A DNA stretch of 63,260 nt, taken from Hyphomicrobiales bacterium (GTDB lineage: Bacteria > Pseudomonadota > Alphaproteobacteria > Rhizobiales > Rhizobiaceae). The translations under genes were made by a program, and so were the position numbers. This document shows positions 1 to 8,754 of this stretch, piece by piece. The first letter of the stretch is position 1. Every line of letters starts with the position of its first letter. The stretch spans positions 1 through 63,260 of the forward strand of contig UEHQ01000032.1 of NCBI GenBank assembly GCA_900489925.1. The letters are read 5' to 3'. The notes below the pieces were generated by a model. It did not search any database and had not been told where the DNA came from. It saw only the letters and a list, made by a program, of their open reading frames with translations.

Positions 1-273
1 GTGCTATTTCCGCGGCCTGTTAATAGATAGGACTGAATACAGGGGCGGCTCGCTCCGGCCGGGAGCGGCGCGCCTTCAGCGGCTTGGCGCCGGTCCCGAA
101 CATGTTCTCTTGGTGTATTGCCGCCTCATACTGGATTGCGGACTCCAGCGTAACGCAGAAGCCCAAGGCGGCCGACGGCGGTGAAGGAAGCGTGCGTAAA
201 AGCCTCGACTTAACATTGGGGCCAACATGATTTTGGCGACACCCTGTTGACCCGCCGATTGAACGGAGCATCG

Positions 274-624
274 ATGCCTCGGATCAACACAGATACCACT
301 GCTGTGATAGACGAAAAGATTGGCAACAGACTTTTGAACGCTCGATTGGCGCGCGGCATTTCGCAAGTTGAGCTTGGCGATAGTATCGGCGTTTCGTTTC
401 AGCAGATCCAAAAATACGAACGGGGCGGTAATCGTCTGTCGGCGTCTGTTCTAGTGCTGATTTGCAAGGAGCTGAAGGTCAGTCCCATGACCCTGCTCGG
501 TCAGTTCTTTGAAGACGAGAATGGGTCCGGCGATGCAGATATTCTTCAACGGCTGATCGAGGCCGAGGATCGGCTCAGGCAGATACGCGGTCTTTGCAGC
601 AAAGCGTCAGGAAACGACGCGTAA
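274..624 (+). CDS. XRE-family HTH transcriptional regulator
   Basis: Predicted DNA-binding regulator of 116 residues. A Cro/C1-type helix-turn-helix covers roughly residues 10-65 (ARGISQVELGDSIGV followed by FQQIQKYERG, the typical recognition-helix pattern), and a short acidic, helical tail follows. This arrangement is common in rhizobial XRE proteins. The ATG at 274 is preferred because GGAGC lies just upstream; an in-frame TTG at 247 is the alternative. It stands alone and is convergent with the porin gene, so its target cannot be inferred from context. Confidence 0.85.
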   Translation: MPRINTDTTAVIDEKIGNRLLNARLARGISQVELGDSIGVSFQQIQKYERGGNRLSASVLVLICKELKVSPMTLLGQFFEDENGSGDADILQRLIEAEDRLRQIRGLCSKASGNDA

Positions 625-733
625 CCTGACCTCGAGACACGCTGCTGCCCGCGCGGTCTTCTGGACACAAGTTCGAATCTCGTTGCGGTCGTCGACGCGC
701 CGTTTCAACGTAACCGCCTTTCTATCCGTTTGC

Positions 734-771
734 CCTAAAGCCGGCTCGGTGCAGGTCGAGCCGGCTTTAGG
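734..771. terminator. Perfect 15-bp inverted repeat between convergent genes
   Basis: CCTAAAGCCGGCTCG (734-748) and its exact reverse complement (757-771) flank an 8-nt loop. It lies between the ends of the XRE gene and the porin gene, so a bidirectional terminator is the natural reading. No T-run follows on either side, so Rho-independent function is inferred from the stem only. Confidence 0.6.
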
Positions 772-826
772 AACGGGCAGATCTCACGAAGGCGACCAGC
801 CCGTATTGCTGATGCCCGAGTTAGGA

Positions 827-1840
827 TCAGAACGTCCGCTGCAGCCGCAGGAAACCAAGCACCTGGCCGTCTGCGTCATCAACATCGTAGTACTGAACAG
901 ACAGCTTGGTGGCGAGGTTCTTTGCTATCTTGTAGTCTGTCGTGAGACCCGCCTTCCAGGCGTTGGCGCCGCCGAACGACCCGCTGCTGTCGATCTCTGT
1001 CTTGCTGAAATACTGATAGCCGGGTGTTAGCGAAAGCTTGTCGGTTACCTTCAACGCATACTGGGCGCCAACGGTCCACTCCGACTCTTCATAATAGTAA
1101 TTCGCACCACTTGCCCAAACGCCGTAAATGCCAAGCTCCCCTGGGCCGATATCGGCATAGACGAAGGCTCGGATCGCTGCTTCTTGCGTGTCCGTATCGT
1201 AGCCGGCCAACAGATATCCGCTGATGGCACCAGACTCTGCAAACAATTGGGCCGTCACCCCGAGGTTGTTCGGCCCCTCGCCTGGCTTCGTGTCATATCG
1301 CTCTTCCAGCTCATCGAGCGATATCCCTGCACTGACGCCGGTGCCAGTGAAGAGGTAACGCAGGGAGTTGTGGATCGTACTGTTGGACGAAACCACATCC
1401 GTATCACCGGAGGGACTGTCGTCCCAGAAGGAATATTGCATTCCCGCCCGTACGCCTGCGATGTCGATGAAGCCTTCCTGGAGAAGGGTAACATTCGACG
1501 TGGCATTCTCGGCATTGGCTCTAAGCGTGATGACCCCGGTCAGCGGGCCGAATTCCGTGTCGCTCTTTGCTGAAAATGTCGTCTGCGCGCGGGTCCAGAG
1601 CGAGTAGTCCGATGTCCCCGATCGATTGCGGCCGAAGCGGGCCTCGGTTCGAATGTAGCCCCCAACCGAAAGGCAGGTCTCGGTTCCCGGGATGTAGAAA
1701 TATCCGGTTCCAAAGGCGTCGCAGACCCGGACATATTCGACGCCCTCTGGTTCGGCGGCCACGATCGCATCCGCGGCCATCGCGCCGCTTGCCAAGCCGA
1801 GTGCCGCGCTGATTCCCATTATCATTCGTGCTGATTTCAT
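827..1840 (-). CDS. Porin_2 family outer-membrane porin
   Basis: Outer-membrane beta-barrel porin of 337 residues for passive uptake of small hydrophilic solutes. The N-terminus MKSARMIMGISAALGLASGAMA is a signal peptide ending at AMA. The mature part contains the alphaproteobacterial porin signature CDAFGTGYFYIPGTETCL with two cysteines, then GGYIRTEARFG. The protein ends in Phe (LQRTF), as barrel proteins usually do. The start at 1840 is chosen because AGGA precedes it and the signal peptide begins there; the frame stays open 44 codons further upstream without signal character. It is divergent from the ABC-importer operon, and may supply outer-membrane entry for the same substrate (inference). 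Confidence 0.92.
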   Translation of the reverse strand: MKSARMIMGISAALGLASGAMAADAIVAAEPEGVEYVRVCDAFGTGYFYIPGTETCLSVGGYIRTEARFGRNRSGTSDYSLWTRAQTTFSAKSDTEFGPLTGVITLRANAENATSNVTLLQEGFIDIAGVRAGMQYSFWDDSPSGDTDVVSSNSTIHNSLRYLFTGTGVSAGISLDELEERYDTKPGEGPNNLGVTAQLFAESGAISGYLLAGYDTDTQEAAIRAFVYADIGPGELGIYGVWASGANYYYEESEWTVGAQYALKVTDKLSLTPGYQYFSKTEIDSSGSFGGANAWKAGLTTDYKIAKNLATKLSVQYYDVDDADGQVLGFLRLQRTF

Positions 1841-2303
1841 TCCTGTTATCCAACTGGTTCGAGAGGGCACGAGTTCTCGTGGCCGGAAGCCGGCGACGCG
1901 TGCCTGTTTTTGTGAAGACCCGGGATTGCCCGGTCGCGAGACAGCATGCCCCTCTCCGTCGCCTCCCTCCAAGGCGAACGCGTTTTGTCAGTACCAGCGT
2001 GGCTTTCGATCGGCATGTCCCCCAAGCGACGGGAACTGTCTGTTACGGAAAGAAGCCACTTACCAATGCGATTTTGCGAGCATTTATATGGAAACCGAAT
2101 GACTCGTTGCTCGCGCTCCGCGCGCTGATCAGCACCCACATCAAGATGACCGGGAGCGCTATCGGATGCTCGCTGGGTCAGCCCAGCTTGGCCGGCTGAT
2201 TGATAGGCGGAGGGCATGAATCCTTGCAATTCGATATTGGACCATCCTCCACCAGCCGGAGAACCATTCCCGCGGGAACAACACCAACAGCGAGATTTCA
2301 CCC
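1841..2303. promoter_or_regulatory. Divergent intergenic region, porin / ABC operon
   Basis: 463 bp with no convincing gene; open frames here lack ribosome sites and recognisable domains. It must hold the promoters of both the porin and the importer operon. GATATTGGA at 2233-2241 lies 62 bp before the importer start and recurs at 6186-6194 upstream of the dioxygenase gene, so it could be a shared operator half-site (weak inference). Confidence 0.4.
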
Positions 2304-3353
2304 ATGGGAAAAACCAGCCGCTTTCTTGCGCTGTCATCAGCTTTCGCCCTGTCCGCTCTTGCCGGTCCACTGCGCGCCGAGACACTGGTCGTCAACAGCT
2401 ACGGCGGGCCTTACGAGGACATCATCCGTAAGGCGATTATTGAACCTTTCGAGACAAAGACCGGAATCACGGTCGTCTACGATGCGGTAGGCTCCGCTTC
2501 CCAGGATTATGCCAAGATCAAGGCGACGAAAGGCCACCCTGGTTTCGACGTCGTGGTGATGACGGCATCGCAATCCCTGCAGGGCTGTCAGGATGGTGTC
2601 CTTGCAAAGCTTGACACCAAGACCATTCCAAACCTGGCGCATCTGTCGCCACGGATTTCAGCCACCGCGGGACCATGCGGTGCCGTGCACGAAGTTCAGT
2701 ACATGTCACTTCTCTATCGAACGGACAAATTGCCGGCAGCACCAGTCTCATGGTCAGCACTGGCGTCTCCCGAGCTCAAGGGCAAGATCGTACTTCCGAA
2801 CTTCCAGAACATCATGGCGCTCTATTTGGTCGAAGTTTTCTCGGTGATGAATGGCGGCGATCTTGTCGACAACCTCGATCCCGGCTTCAAGGCAATGTCC
2901 GGGGTTGCCAAGCAATCGATAGGCTTCGAGCAGAGCTCGGCAATCCTCGAGAGTTATATCAAGGACGGTACCGTCTGGGCGATGCCGTTCTGGAATGGCC
3001 GCGCGCAGTTGCTCGTCGATAGCGGTCTCCCGGTCGACTACGTGAAACCGAAGGAAGGCACGATCCCCCTCGTCGCGACGCTGAACATCCCAGCCGGGGC
3101 GGAGCACAAGGCGGCGGCCGAAAAGTTCATCGATTTTTTCCTCGAGAAGACGAGCCAGGAAGCGTGGGTGCGCGGATACAAGGTCGGCAGTGCTCGCACG
3201 GACATACATGTCCCCGCGGACATCAGGGCCCGCCAGATCACATCGGAGGCCGATCTCGCATCCCTGATGTTGCCTGACCTGTCGGTCGTCACGAAGCGTC
3301 TGCCCAAGTGGGCGGATCAGTGGGAGCGCGATGTCGTCGCGCATGCGGACTGA
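2304..3353 (+). CDS. ABC transporter periplasmic solute-binding protein, PotD-like
   Basis: Periplasmic receptor of an ABC importer, 349 residues. A signal peptide covers residues 1-25 (hydrophobic FLALSSAFALSALAG, cleavage expected after LRA). The mature start ETLVVNSYGGPYED and the DVVVMTASQ segment fit the spermidine/putrescine-type extracellular binding proteins (SBP_bac_8 class). The length is normal for the family. It heads a tight cluster of two permeases and an ATPase. The substrate is not determinable from sequence; the family carries polyamines, modified amino acids and opine-type compounds. Confidence 0.9.
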   Translation: MGKTSRFLALSSAFALSALAGPLRAETLVVNSYGGPYEDIIRKAIIEPFETKTGITVVYDAVGSASQDYAKIKATKGHPGFDVVVMTASQSLQGCQDGVLAKLDTKTIPNLAHLSPRISATAGPCGAVHEVQYMSLLYRTDKLPAAPVSWSALASPELKGKIVLPNFQNIMALYLVEVFSVMNGGDLVDNLDPGFKAMSGVAKQSIGFEQSSAILESYIKDGTVWAMPFWNGRAQLLVDSGLPVDYVKPKEGTIPLVATLNIPAGAEHKAAAEKFIDFFLEKTSQEAWVRGYKVGSARTDIHVPADIRARQITSEADLASLMLPDLSVVTKRLPKWADQWERDVVAHAD

Positions 3354-3363
3354 GGGGGGGGGC

Positions 3364-4263
3364 ATGAGCACCGTTTCATTGGATCTTCCTCTTTCGCCGA
3401 TCGTCCACCGCAGAAATTTCACGGCAATCCTCGGCTTGTCGCCGGCGATGTGCCTGCTGGTCATCTTCTTTGCGCTGCCGATGGGAATGATGATCGCAAT
3501 TAGTTTCCACGACACGGAGACTGGTGGCGTGGGGCTGCACAACTACGCACGATTTCTGACCGACGGACTGTCGTTGCGAGGCTTCTGGCGAACGGCCCTG
3601 ATGTCTGGCTTGGTCGCGCTGTCGGCGACTTTGCTTGCCTATCCGGTGGCCTATTATCTGGCACGCTCCACAAGTCGGTGGCGTTCGATGGTCTTCGCCT
3701 TGGCGCTTGCCCCGGAGCTCGCCGGCGTCGTGCTCAGGACCTACGGATGGCTCATCATTCTCGAGGATCGGGGGTTTATCAACGATACGCTCATCCAGCT
3801 CGGATTGATTTCGTTGCCATTGCCGCTGTCGAAGAACCTGTTCGCCGTCGTCGTCGGTCTGACCCACGTCGTGCTGCCCTTCGCCATCCTGTCGCTGACG
3901 ACGAGCATCCAGGGCATCGATGACAATCTCGAGCGAGCCGCGCAAATGCTCGGGGCGCCCCGGCATGCCGTGCTGCGCTACATCCTGCTCCCGCTATCAG
4001 TGCCAGGTCTCGTCAGCTCGTTTCTCTTGTCTTTCACCATGGCGGCAAGCGCCTACGCCACTCCTGCCTTGCTCGGCGGTGCAGGCTTCAAGGTCCTTGC
4101 AACAATGATCTCGGAGCAAGTGCTGTTCTATATCGACTGGCCATTCGCGGCCGTCATGGCGAATGCGCTCCTGATCCTCATGCTTGGCATCTCCTACGCG
4201 GGCATTCGTTTCGAGGCGGCCCAACGCGCCAGGCGCAACGGGCAAACGGGAGCGCGGCCATGA
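3364..4263 (+). CDS. ABC transporter permease, PotB-like
   Basis: Inner-membrane permease of 299 residues with about six predicted hydrophobic segments, the first at ILGLSPAMCLLVIFFALPMG. The cytoplasmic EAA loop, which docks on the ATPase, is visible around ERAAQMLGAPRHAVLRYILLP. The ATG at 3364 follows a strong purine run (GAGGGGGGGGC) and starts 10 bp after the receptor stop codon; upstream in-frame starts would overlap the receptor gene. Second gene of the importer operon. Confidence 0.9.
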   Translation: MSTVSLDLPLSPIVHRRNFTAILGLSPAMCLLVIFFALPMGMMIAISFHDTETGGVGLHNYARFLTDGLSLRGFWRTALMSGLVALSATLLAYPVAYYLARSTSRWRSMVFALALAPELAGVVLRTYGWLIILEDRGFINDTLIQLGLISLPLPLSKNLFAVVVGLTHVVLPFAILSLTTSIQGIDDNLERAAQMLGAPRHAVLRYILLPLSVPGLVSSFLLSFTMAASAYATPALLGGAGFKVLATMISEQVLFYIDWPFAAVMANALLILMLGISYAGIRFEAAQRARRNGQTGARP

Positions 4264-5063
4264 ACAGATTGATCTCTGCATCCTATTGGGTTGCCCTGGC
4301 TACGGTGCTAGCGTTCATAACACTGCCACTGCTTGTGGTCGTTGCCGCATCTCTCAGTCCGACAGCCGACATAACCTTCCTGCCATGGGAATGGACCGCC
4401 AGGTGGTATGGCGAGATTGTCGCTCAGCGCTGGCTGCAGCCATTCTGGCTGAGCGTTAGAATTGCCCTTGCGGTTTCGGCCATCAGCGGCGTTATCGGCA
4501 TGCTTGCCGCTTATTTCGTTGTTTATGAGAAGATACCGGGCAGCGATGCGTTGATGGCGGCGATCCTCTCGCCGTTGTCAGTCCCGCAGATCGTCAAGGG
4601 CGTGGCGATCGTACTCTTCATCTCGATGATCGGACTGCAATCGGTGCTGGGCACACAAGCACTGATCGCCGCGCACTCCGTTCTGGCGCTGCCTTTCGTC
4701 GTTCGCATGGTTGCAACGTCGATTGCCAACTTTGATGGCAATCTCTATCGCGCCGGCCAGATCCTCGGCGCCAACCGATGGCAATGCGCCCGTTTCATCC
4801 TGCTGCCCGCAGTGAAACCTGGCCTCCTGTCCGGCATGACGTTTGCCTTCATCATTTCGTTCAACAATATCCCGCTCTCCGTCTTTCTGGTGAGACCAGG
4901 CGATACGACCCTTCCGATCACGGTCATCAACTATCTCGAATACAGCCTGGATCCGGTCATGGCGGCGGTGAACGTCGCATCGATGGCCTTCATTCTGGCC
5001 GTGATCCTCACATTCGAAAAACTAGGTGGTTTTTCCGCCCAACTGCATGGTGGCAGCAAATGA
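4260..5063 (+). CDS. ABC transporter permease, PotC-like
   Basis: Second membrane subunit, 267 residues, with several transmembrane helices and an EAA loop near YRAGQILGANRWQCARFILLP. The ATG overlaps the previous stop codon (ATGA), which indicates translational coupling. Paired with the preceding PotB-like protein it would form the heterodimeric channel of a polyamine-type importer. Confidence 0.9.
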   Translation: MNRLISASYWVALATVLAFITLPLLVVVAASLSPTADITFLPWEWTARWYGEIVAQRWLQPFWLSVRIALAVSAISGVIGMLAAYFVVYEKIPGSDALMAAILSPLSVPQIVKGVAIVLFISMIGLQSVLGTQALIAAHSVLALPFVVRMVATSIANFDGNLYRAGQILGANRWQCARFILLPAVKPGLLSGMTFAFIISFNNIPLSVFLVRPGDTTLPITVINYLEYSLDPVMAAVNVASMAFILAVILTFEKLGGFSAQLHGGSK

Positions 5064-6145
5064 CCAATTTCGACGTGGAACTACTCTCCGTCAGCAAATC
5101 CTTTGGCCCTGTCTCAGTCGTCAAGGATATCGATCTGCAAATTCCCAAGGGTGAGTTCGTCAGCATCCTTGGCCCTTCTGGATGCGGAAAGACGACGACG
5201 CTCAATATGATGGCAGGTTTCAACCAGCCATCCCACGGCGACATCAGGATCCGCGGGCGAAGCCAGGTGCATGTCTCGCCTGAAAGACGAGACCTCGGAC
5301 TCGTGTTTCAAAACTACGCCCTCTTCCCGCACATGACGGTGGCGGAGAACGTTGCCTTTGGCCTCAAGATGAAAGGCATGGCGAAAGCCGATATTGCGCC
5401 GATCGTGACGTCCGCCCTGCAAAGCGTTCATCTAGAGGCGCTGGCGGACCGTTACCCCAAGGCGCTTTCCGGCGGTCAGCAGCAACGTGTTGCGCTGGCT
5501 CGCGCTCTGGCGCCAAGACCTTCCGTTTTGCTGCTGGACGAACCGTTGTCGAACCTCGATCTCAAGCTGCGTGAGTCAATGCGCGCTGAGCTCAAGGATA
5601 TCCAGCAACAGCTCGGCATGACCTTTGTCTATGTTACCCATGACCAGGAGGAGGCGATGGCTATGTCTGATCGTATCGTCGTCATGTGGAAGGGTGCCAT
5701 TGCCCAGCAAGGCGACCCGGCAAGAATCTACCACGACCCCGCATCGACATTCGTTGCTGATTTCATCGGTAAGTCGAACATCCTGCAAATCGAGAAATCG
5801 ACCAGATGCAGCGGCGGGCCGGAGGTCGTGGTTGCTGGCGGTAGTGTCACTTTGCGTGCCGCTCGAGAATGCGACGGCGATACCGCGCGCTACTGTGTTG
5901 TCCGACCGGAAGACATCCTGCTGCTGTCGGGGGATGCTTCGGCTCCCGCAGGAACAAATGTGATATCCGGCACCTTGAGACGGATAGTCAATCTCGGGGC
6001 CTCATTGGAGGCTCACGTCGCGGTTGGTCCAAGCTCGGTTCTAACGGTCCTGGTCGGTTCGGCGAATGCGGACGCGCTGCCGAGTGTTGGCGACGTCGCA
6101 AGCTTTACCATTGCACCGCAATCAGTGAAGCTCCTTTCCGACTGA
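5060..6145 (+). CDS. ABC transporter ATP-binding protein, PotA-like
   Basis: ATPase subunit of the importer, 361 residues. Walker A GPSGCGKT lies at about residues 38-45, the Q-loop is LVFQNYALFPHM, the signature is LSGGQQQR, Walker B is VLLLDEP, and the switch histidine is in THDQEEAM. A C-terminal TOBE-like domain (from about residue 275) is typical of PotA/UgpC ATPases and may sense substrate or regulators. The start overlaps the upstream stop by four bases. The much longer open frame upstream (to 4778) lies over the permease gene and is rejected. Confidence 0.92.
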   Translation: MTNFDVELLSVSKSFGPVSVVKDIDLQIPKGEFVSILGPSGCGKTTTLNMMAGFNQPSHGDIRIRGRSQVHVSPERRDLGLVFQNYALFPHMTVAENVAFGLKMKGMAKADIAPIVTSALQSVHLEALADRYPKALSGGQQQRVALARALAPRPSVLLLDEPLSNLDLKLRESMRAELKDIQQQLGMTFVYVTHDQEEAMAMSDRIVVMWKGAIAQQGDPARIYHDPASTFVADFIGKSNILQIEKSTRCSGGPEVVVAGGSVTLRAARECDGDTARYCVVRPEDILLLSGDASAPAGTNVISGTLRRIVNLGASLEAHVAVGPSSVLTVLVGSANADALPSVGDVASFTIAPQSVKLLSD

Positions 6146-6167
6146 CCGGGGATCGATAGGGCGCGCC

Positions 6168-6189
6168 TATCAATGTCGCTGAATTGATA
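6168..6189. promoter_or_regulatory. Inverted repeat upstream of the dioxygenase gene
   Basis: TATCAAT (6168-6174) and ATTGATA (6183-6189) form a 7-bp dyad with an 8-nt spacer in the 116-bp gap between the transporter ATPase and the dioxygenase. The size and position suit a regulator-binding operator; it overlaps the GATATTGGA motif also found before the importer. Confidence 0.35.
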
Positions 6190-6261
6190 TTGGAGTTGTC
6201 CAGCCCTGCCCAGCTACCGTGATCGTGACCTCGAGGACGAGGCCATGACAGGAGATTGAAA

Positions 6262-7128
6262 ATGCTTATGAAAGAACGGCTTAAGGCCATCCAGCATGCG
6301 AGCAATGTCTGCGCGGACATCGAAGGGTTTGACTTCGATCAGTACGACAGCCGGGACATCGACGATATTCGAAAGTACTGGCTCCAATATGGCGTCATCC
6401 GCTTCAAGCGAACCCGCATTACCGACGAGCAGCAGGTCAAGTTTTCCCGCCATTTCGGGGAGTTTGTCATCCACCCGAAACAACTCCAGGAGGGTGGCCA
6501 TCCTGAACATCCCGAGATCCTCGTGATCAGCAATGCGATGAAGGACGGCAAGCCAAGCGGTGCGATGGGCAACAGCGAGGCCACCTGGCACACGGACACT
6601 TGGTTTTACGAAAAGCCGCCGGCCGGCGCGATCCTTCGCGCCGTGCAGATTCCGCCATCGGGTGGCGACACATATTTCCTGTCGACCTACATAGCCTATG
6701 AAACGCTTCCCACGCCGTTGAAGACCGCCGTCGAGGGACGGCAGATCTTCTTCCAGAACGTCTATGACAAGACCGGCAAGCTGCGCCTCGGCAAGACAGC
6801 GCCAAAGAGCCAGGACTTCCGCGAGTGGAGCGGGATCGTGCATCCGCTCGTTCGCAGTCATGGCGAGACGGGCCGCAAGGCGCTCTATCTTGGCGGCACC
6901 ATTGAGGGCGCCTGGATCGTCGGAATGAGCCGCGACGAAAGCGATGCGCTTCTGTCTGACCTGTGGGATCACACCACCAACACCAAGCACGTCTTCGTGC
7001 AGCAGTGGGACGAAGGCGACATCATGATGTGGGACAATCGTTGCACCATGCACCGGCGCGACTCCTTCGACCCGGCTTACGTGCGCGTCATGCATCGAAC
7101 GACAACATCGGGCGAACGGCCGGTCTGA
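6262..7128 (+). CDS. TauD/TfdA-family Fe(II)/2-oxoglutarate dioxygenase
   Basis: Predicted non-haem iron oxygenase of 288 residues. The metal-binding facial triad is visible: HTD at about residue 110 (ATWHTDTWF) and the distal histidine in TMHRRDSFDP at about residue 262. The arginine that binds 2-oxoglutarate follows in RVMHRTT. The family hydroxylates taurine, phenoxyacetates and other small acids, often releasing an amine or sulfite. The ATG at 6262 is preceded by GGAG; an in-frame TTG at 6256 is possible. It begins the enzyme section of the catabolic cluster, so it probably acts on the imported compound (inference). Confidence 0.9.
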   Translation: MLMKERLKAIQHASNVCADIEGFDFDQYDSRDIDDIRKYWLQYGVIRFKRTRITDEQQVKFSRHFGEFVIHPKQLQEGGHPEHPEILVISNAMKDGKPSGAMGNSEATWHTDTWFYEKPPAGAILRAVQIPPSGGDTYFLSTYIAYETLPTPLKTAVEGRQIFFQNVYDKTGKLRLGKTAPKSQDFREWSGIVHPLVRSHGETGRKALYLGGTIEGAWIVGMSRDESDALLSDLWDHTTNTKHVFVQQWDEGDIMMWDNRCTMHRRDSFDPAYVRVMHRTTTSGERPV

Positions 7129-7139
7129 AACACAAACCA

Positions 7140-7808
7140 ATGAAGAGCTATCTGATGACAACGTCCTACCACGTGATGGAGCGCCATCCACCCCTGCATC
7201 CAGATCTTGTCGAACGCCTGTCATCGGTAGAGACGGCGACCATCGGCCATGTCGAACATCTTGGATTTGTCGGAAACAATATCCTTCCGCTTTTCCCCGC
7301 TCGCGTGGCCGGGGTCGCCGTGACCGTCGCGGCGCCCAGTCGCGACGGCGTGATTATCTACAAGGCGATTGATCAATTGATGTCCGGTGACGTGCTGGTG
7401 ATTTCTCGCGTTGATGGTGATGACATCGCCTGCGTCGGGGGTGGCGTTGCCACTGCGGCCAAGGCGAAGGGGGCGGCGGGCATCGTGATCGACGGTCCCT
7501 GTACCGATGTCCAGGAGATCGTGGGCATCGGCCTGCCAGTCTGGTGCCGCGGCGTTTCCGCGAGAACAACGAACCGACAGTTTTGCATTGGCGGCTCGCT
7601 GAATGTGCCCATCGCGTGCGGTCGTGCGGCCGTTCTGCCTGGATATGCAGTGCTTGCCGACAGTGAGGGCGTCTTTGTCGCCGAGACGCACCGCATGTCC
7701 GCCATCGCGGACGCCGCGCGCGTCCGGCAGGATCGTTCAAGTGCCGTTCGCCTGCATCTGGCGCCGGGCCGATCCGTCTTTGATTTTCGTCAGGAGAGCA
7801 TGTCTTGA
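7140..7808 (+). CDS. RraA-like / HMG-aldolase-family protein
   Basis: 222 residues of the RraA / 4-hydroxy-4-methyl-2-oxoglutarate aldolase fold. The core pattern GDVLVIS...GDDIACVGGGVATAAKAKGAAGIVIDG is clear. Catalytic aldolases of this family usually carry an Arg-Asp pair after the IDG motif; here the segment reads DGPCTD, so the Asp is kept but the Arg is replaced by Thr. The protein may therefore be a divergent lyase or a non-catalytic relative. The start is ATG 7140, with ATG 7155 as an alternative. The stop overlaps the next start by four bases. Confidence 0.8.
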   Translation: MKSYLMTTSYHVMERHPPLHPDLVERLSSVETATIGHVEHLGFVGNNILPLFPARVAGVAVTVAAPSRDGVIIYKAIDQLMSGDVLVISRVDGDDIACVGGGVATAAKAKGAAGIVIDGPCTDVQEIVGIGLPVWCRGVSARTTNRQFCIGGSLNVPIACGRAAVLPGYAVLADSEGVFVAETHRMSAIADAARVRQDRSSAVRLHLAPGRSVFDFRQESMS

Positions 7809-8659
7809 AGGTCTCGCTAATACAGATGAACTCGCAGCCTGACCGCGAGCAGAACCTTCGCCAGGCGGAGCGCTTGATGGGAGAGGCCATGGCCGGTGCG
7901 CCGGACCTCATTATCCTTCCCGAGCATTTTGACTGGATGGGCGGCACGCCGGACGACAAACGCCGCGCCGCGGACTTCGTCCCGGGCGGCGACGCTTATC
8001 GCATGGTCCAGCGGTTCTCCAGGGACCACGGCGTCTGGGTGCATGCTGGCAGCCTCATGGAGCGAAGCAGGGCCGACGGCACGGTCCACAACACAACGGT
8101 CGTTTTCAATTCTCGCGGCGAACATGTCGGGCTTTACCGCAAGATTCATCTTTTCGACATCACGGCGCCCAACGGAGCGGTCTACGCGGAATCGGCGATC
8201 GTAACGCCGGGTGACGATCTGCTGATCTACGAGCTGAACGGCTACAGAATTGCGTGCGCGATCTGCTACGATCTTCGCTTCTCGCGGCTCTTCGATCGAC
8301 TGTCGGATGAAAAAGTCGATCTCTTCGTCCTTCCCGCAGCCTTTACCCGGCAGACAGGTCGCGCGCATTGGGAAGTTCTGTGCAGGGCACGAGCGATCGA
8401 ATACCAGGCCTACTTTCTGGCATGCGGGCAATGCGGCAGCTACAAGATGCCAAACGGTCCTCGTCGTGAAACATTTGGCAGATCGCTTGTCTGCGATCCA
8501 TGGGGTACGGTCATCGCGAGGGCCGGACAATATCCGACAGTCCTGCATGCACATATCAATCCACATCGGCTGAACGAAGTCAGGCGTCTCATTCCGATGT
8601 CAGAGCATCGCCGATCTCTGGATGACAAGGCGCTCCACATCAAGTTGGCCCGACTTTAG
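7805..8659 (+). CDS. Carbon-nitrogen hydrolase (nitrilase superfamily)
   Basis: Amidase/nitrilase-fold enzyme of 284 residues with the Glu-Lys-Cys triad in place: E40 (LILPEHFDW region), K113 (YRKIHLFD) and C154 (AICYDLRF). YRKIHLFD and ICYDLRF are characteristic of the Nit1/Nit2 and omega-amidase branches, so hydrolysis of an amide or carbamoyl group, with ammonia release, is more likely than nitrile hydrolysis. It starts with TTG overlapping the upstream TGA, implying translational coupling. It fits as a nitrogen-releasing step in the cluster pathway. Confidence 0.88.
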   Translation: MKVSLIQMNSQPDREQNLRQAERLMGEAMAGAPDLIILPEHFDWMGGTPDDKRRAADFVPGGDAYRMVQRFSRDHGVWVHAGSLMERSRADGTVHNTTVVFNSRGEHVGLYRKIHLFDITAPNGAVYAESAIVTPGDDLLIYELNGYRIACAICYDLRFSRLFDRLSDEKVDLFVLPAAFTRQTGRAHWEVLCRARAIEYQAYFLACGQCGSYKMPNGPRRETFGRSLVCDPWGTVIARAGQYPTVLHAHINPHRLNEVRRLIPMSEHRRSLDDKALHIKLARL

Positions 8660-8678
8660 GCGCGGCATTACTTGGCCA

Positions 8679-8695
8679 AAGCTTTATCAAAGCTT
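8679..8695. promoter_or_regulatory. AAGCTTT dyad before the OCD-family gene
   Basis: AAGCTTT-ATC-AAAGCTT is a perfect 7-bp inverted repeat with a 3-nt centre, in the 95-bp gap upstream of the ornithine-cyclodeaminase-family gene. It could be an operator for a second transcription unit or a weak hairpin; no T-run follows. Confidence 0.35.
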
Positions 8696-8754
8696 CACCC
8701 CTCCGTTCCCAGCAAGCCGATAGACTCATCGGTGAGCAGGAGGAGGATTGGCAA

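Noticed and set aside
1..246. Minus-strand open frames at the left edge
   Set aside because: Short, Arg/Ser-rich, overlapping each other in different frames with no ribosome sites; no gene supported.
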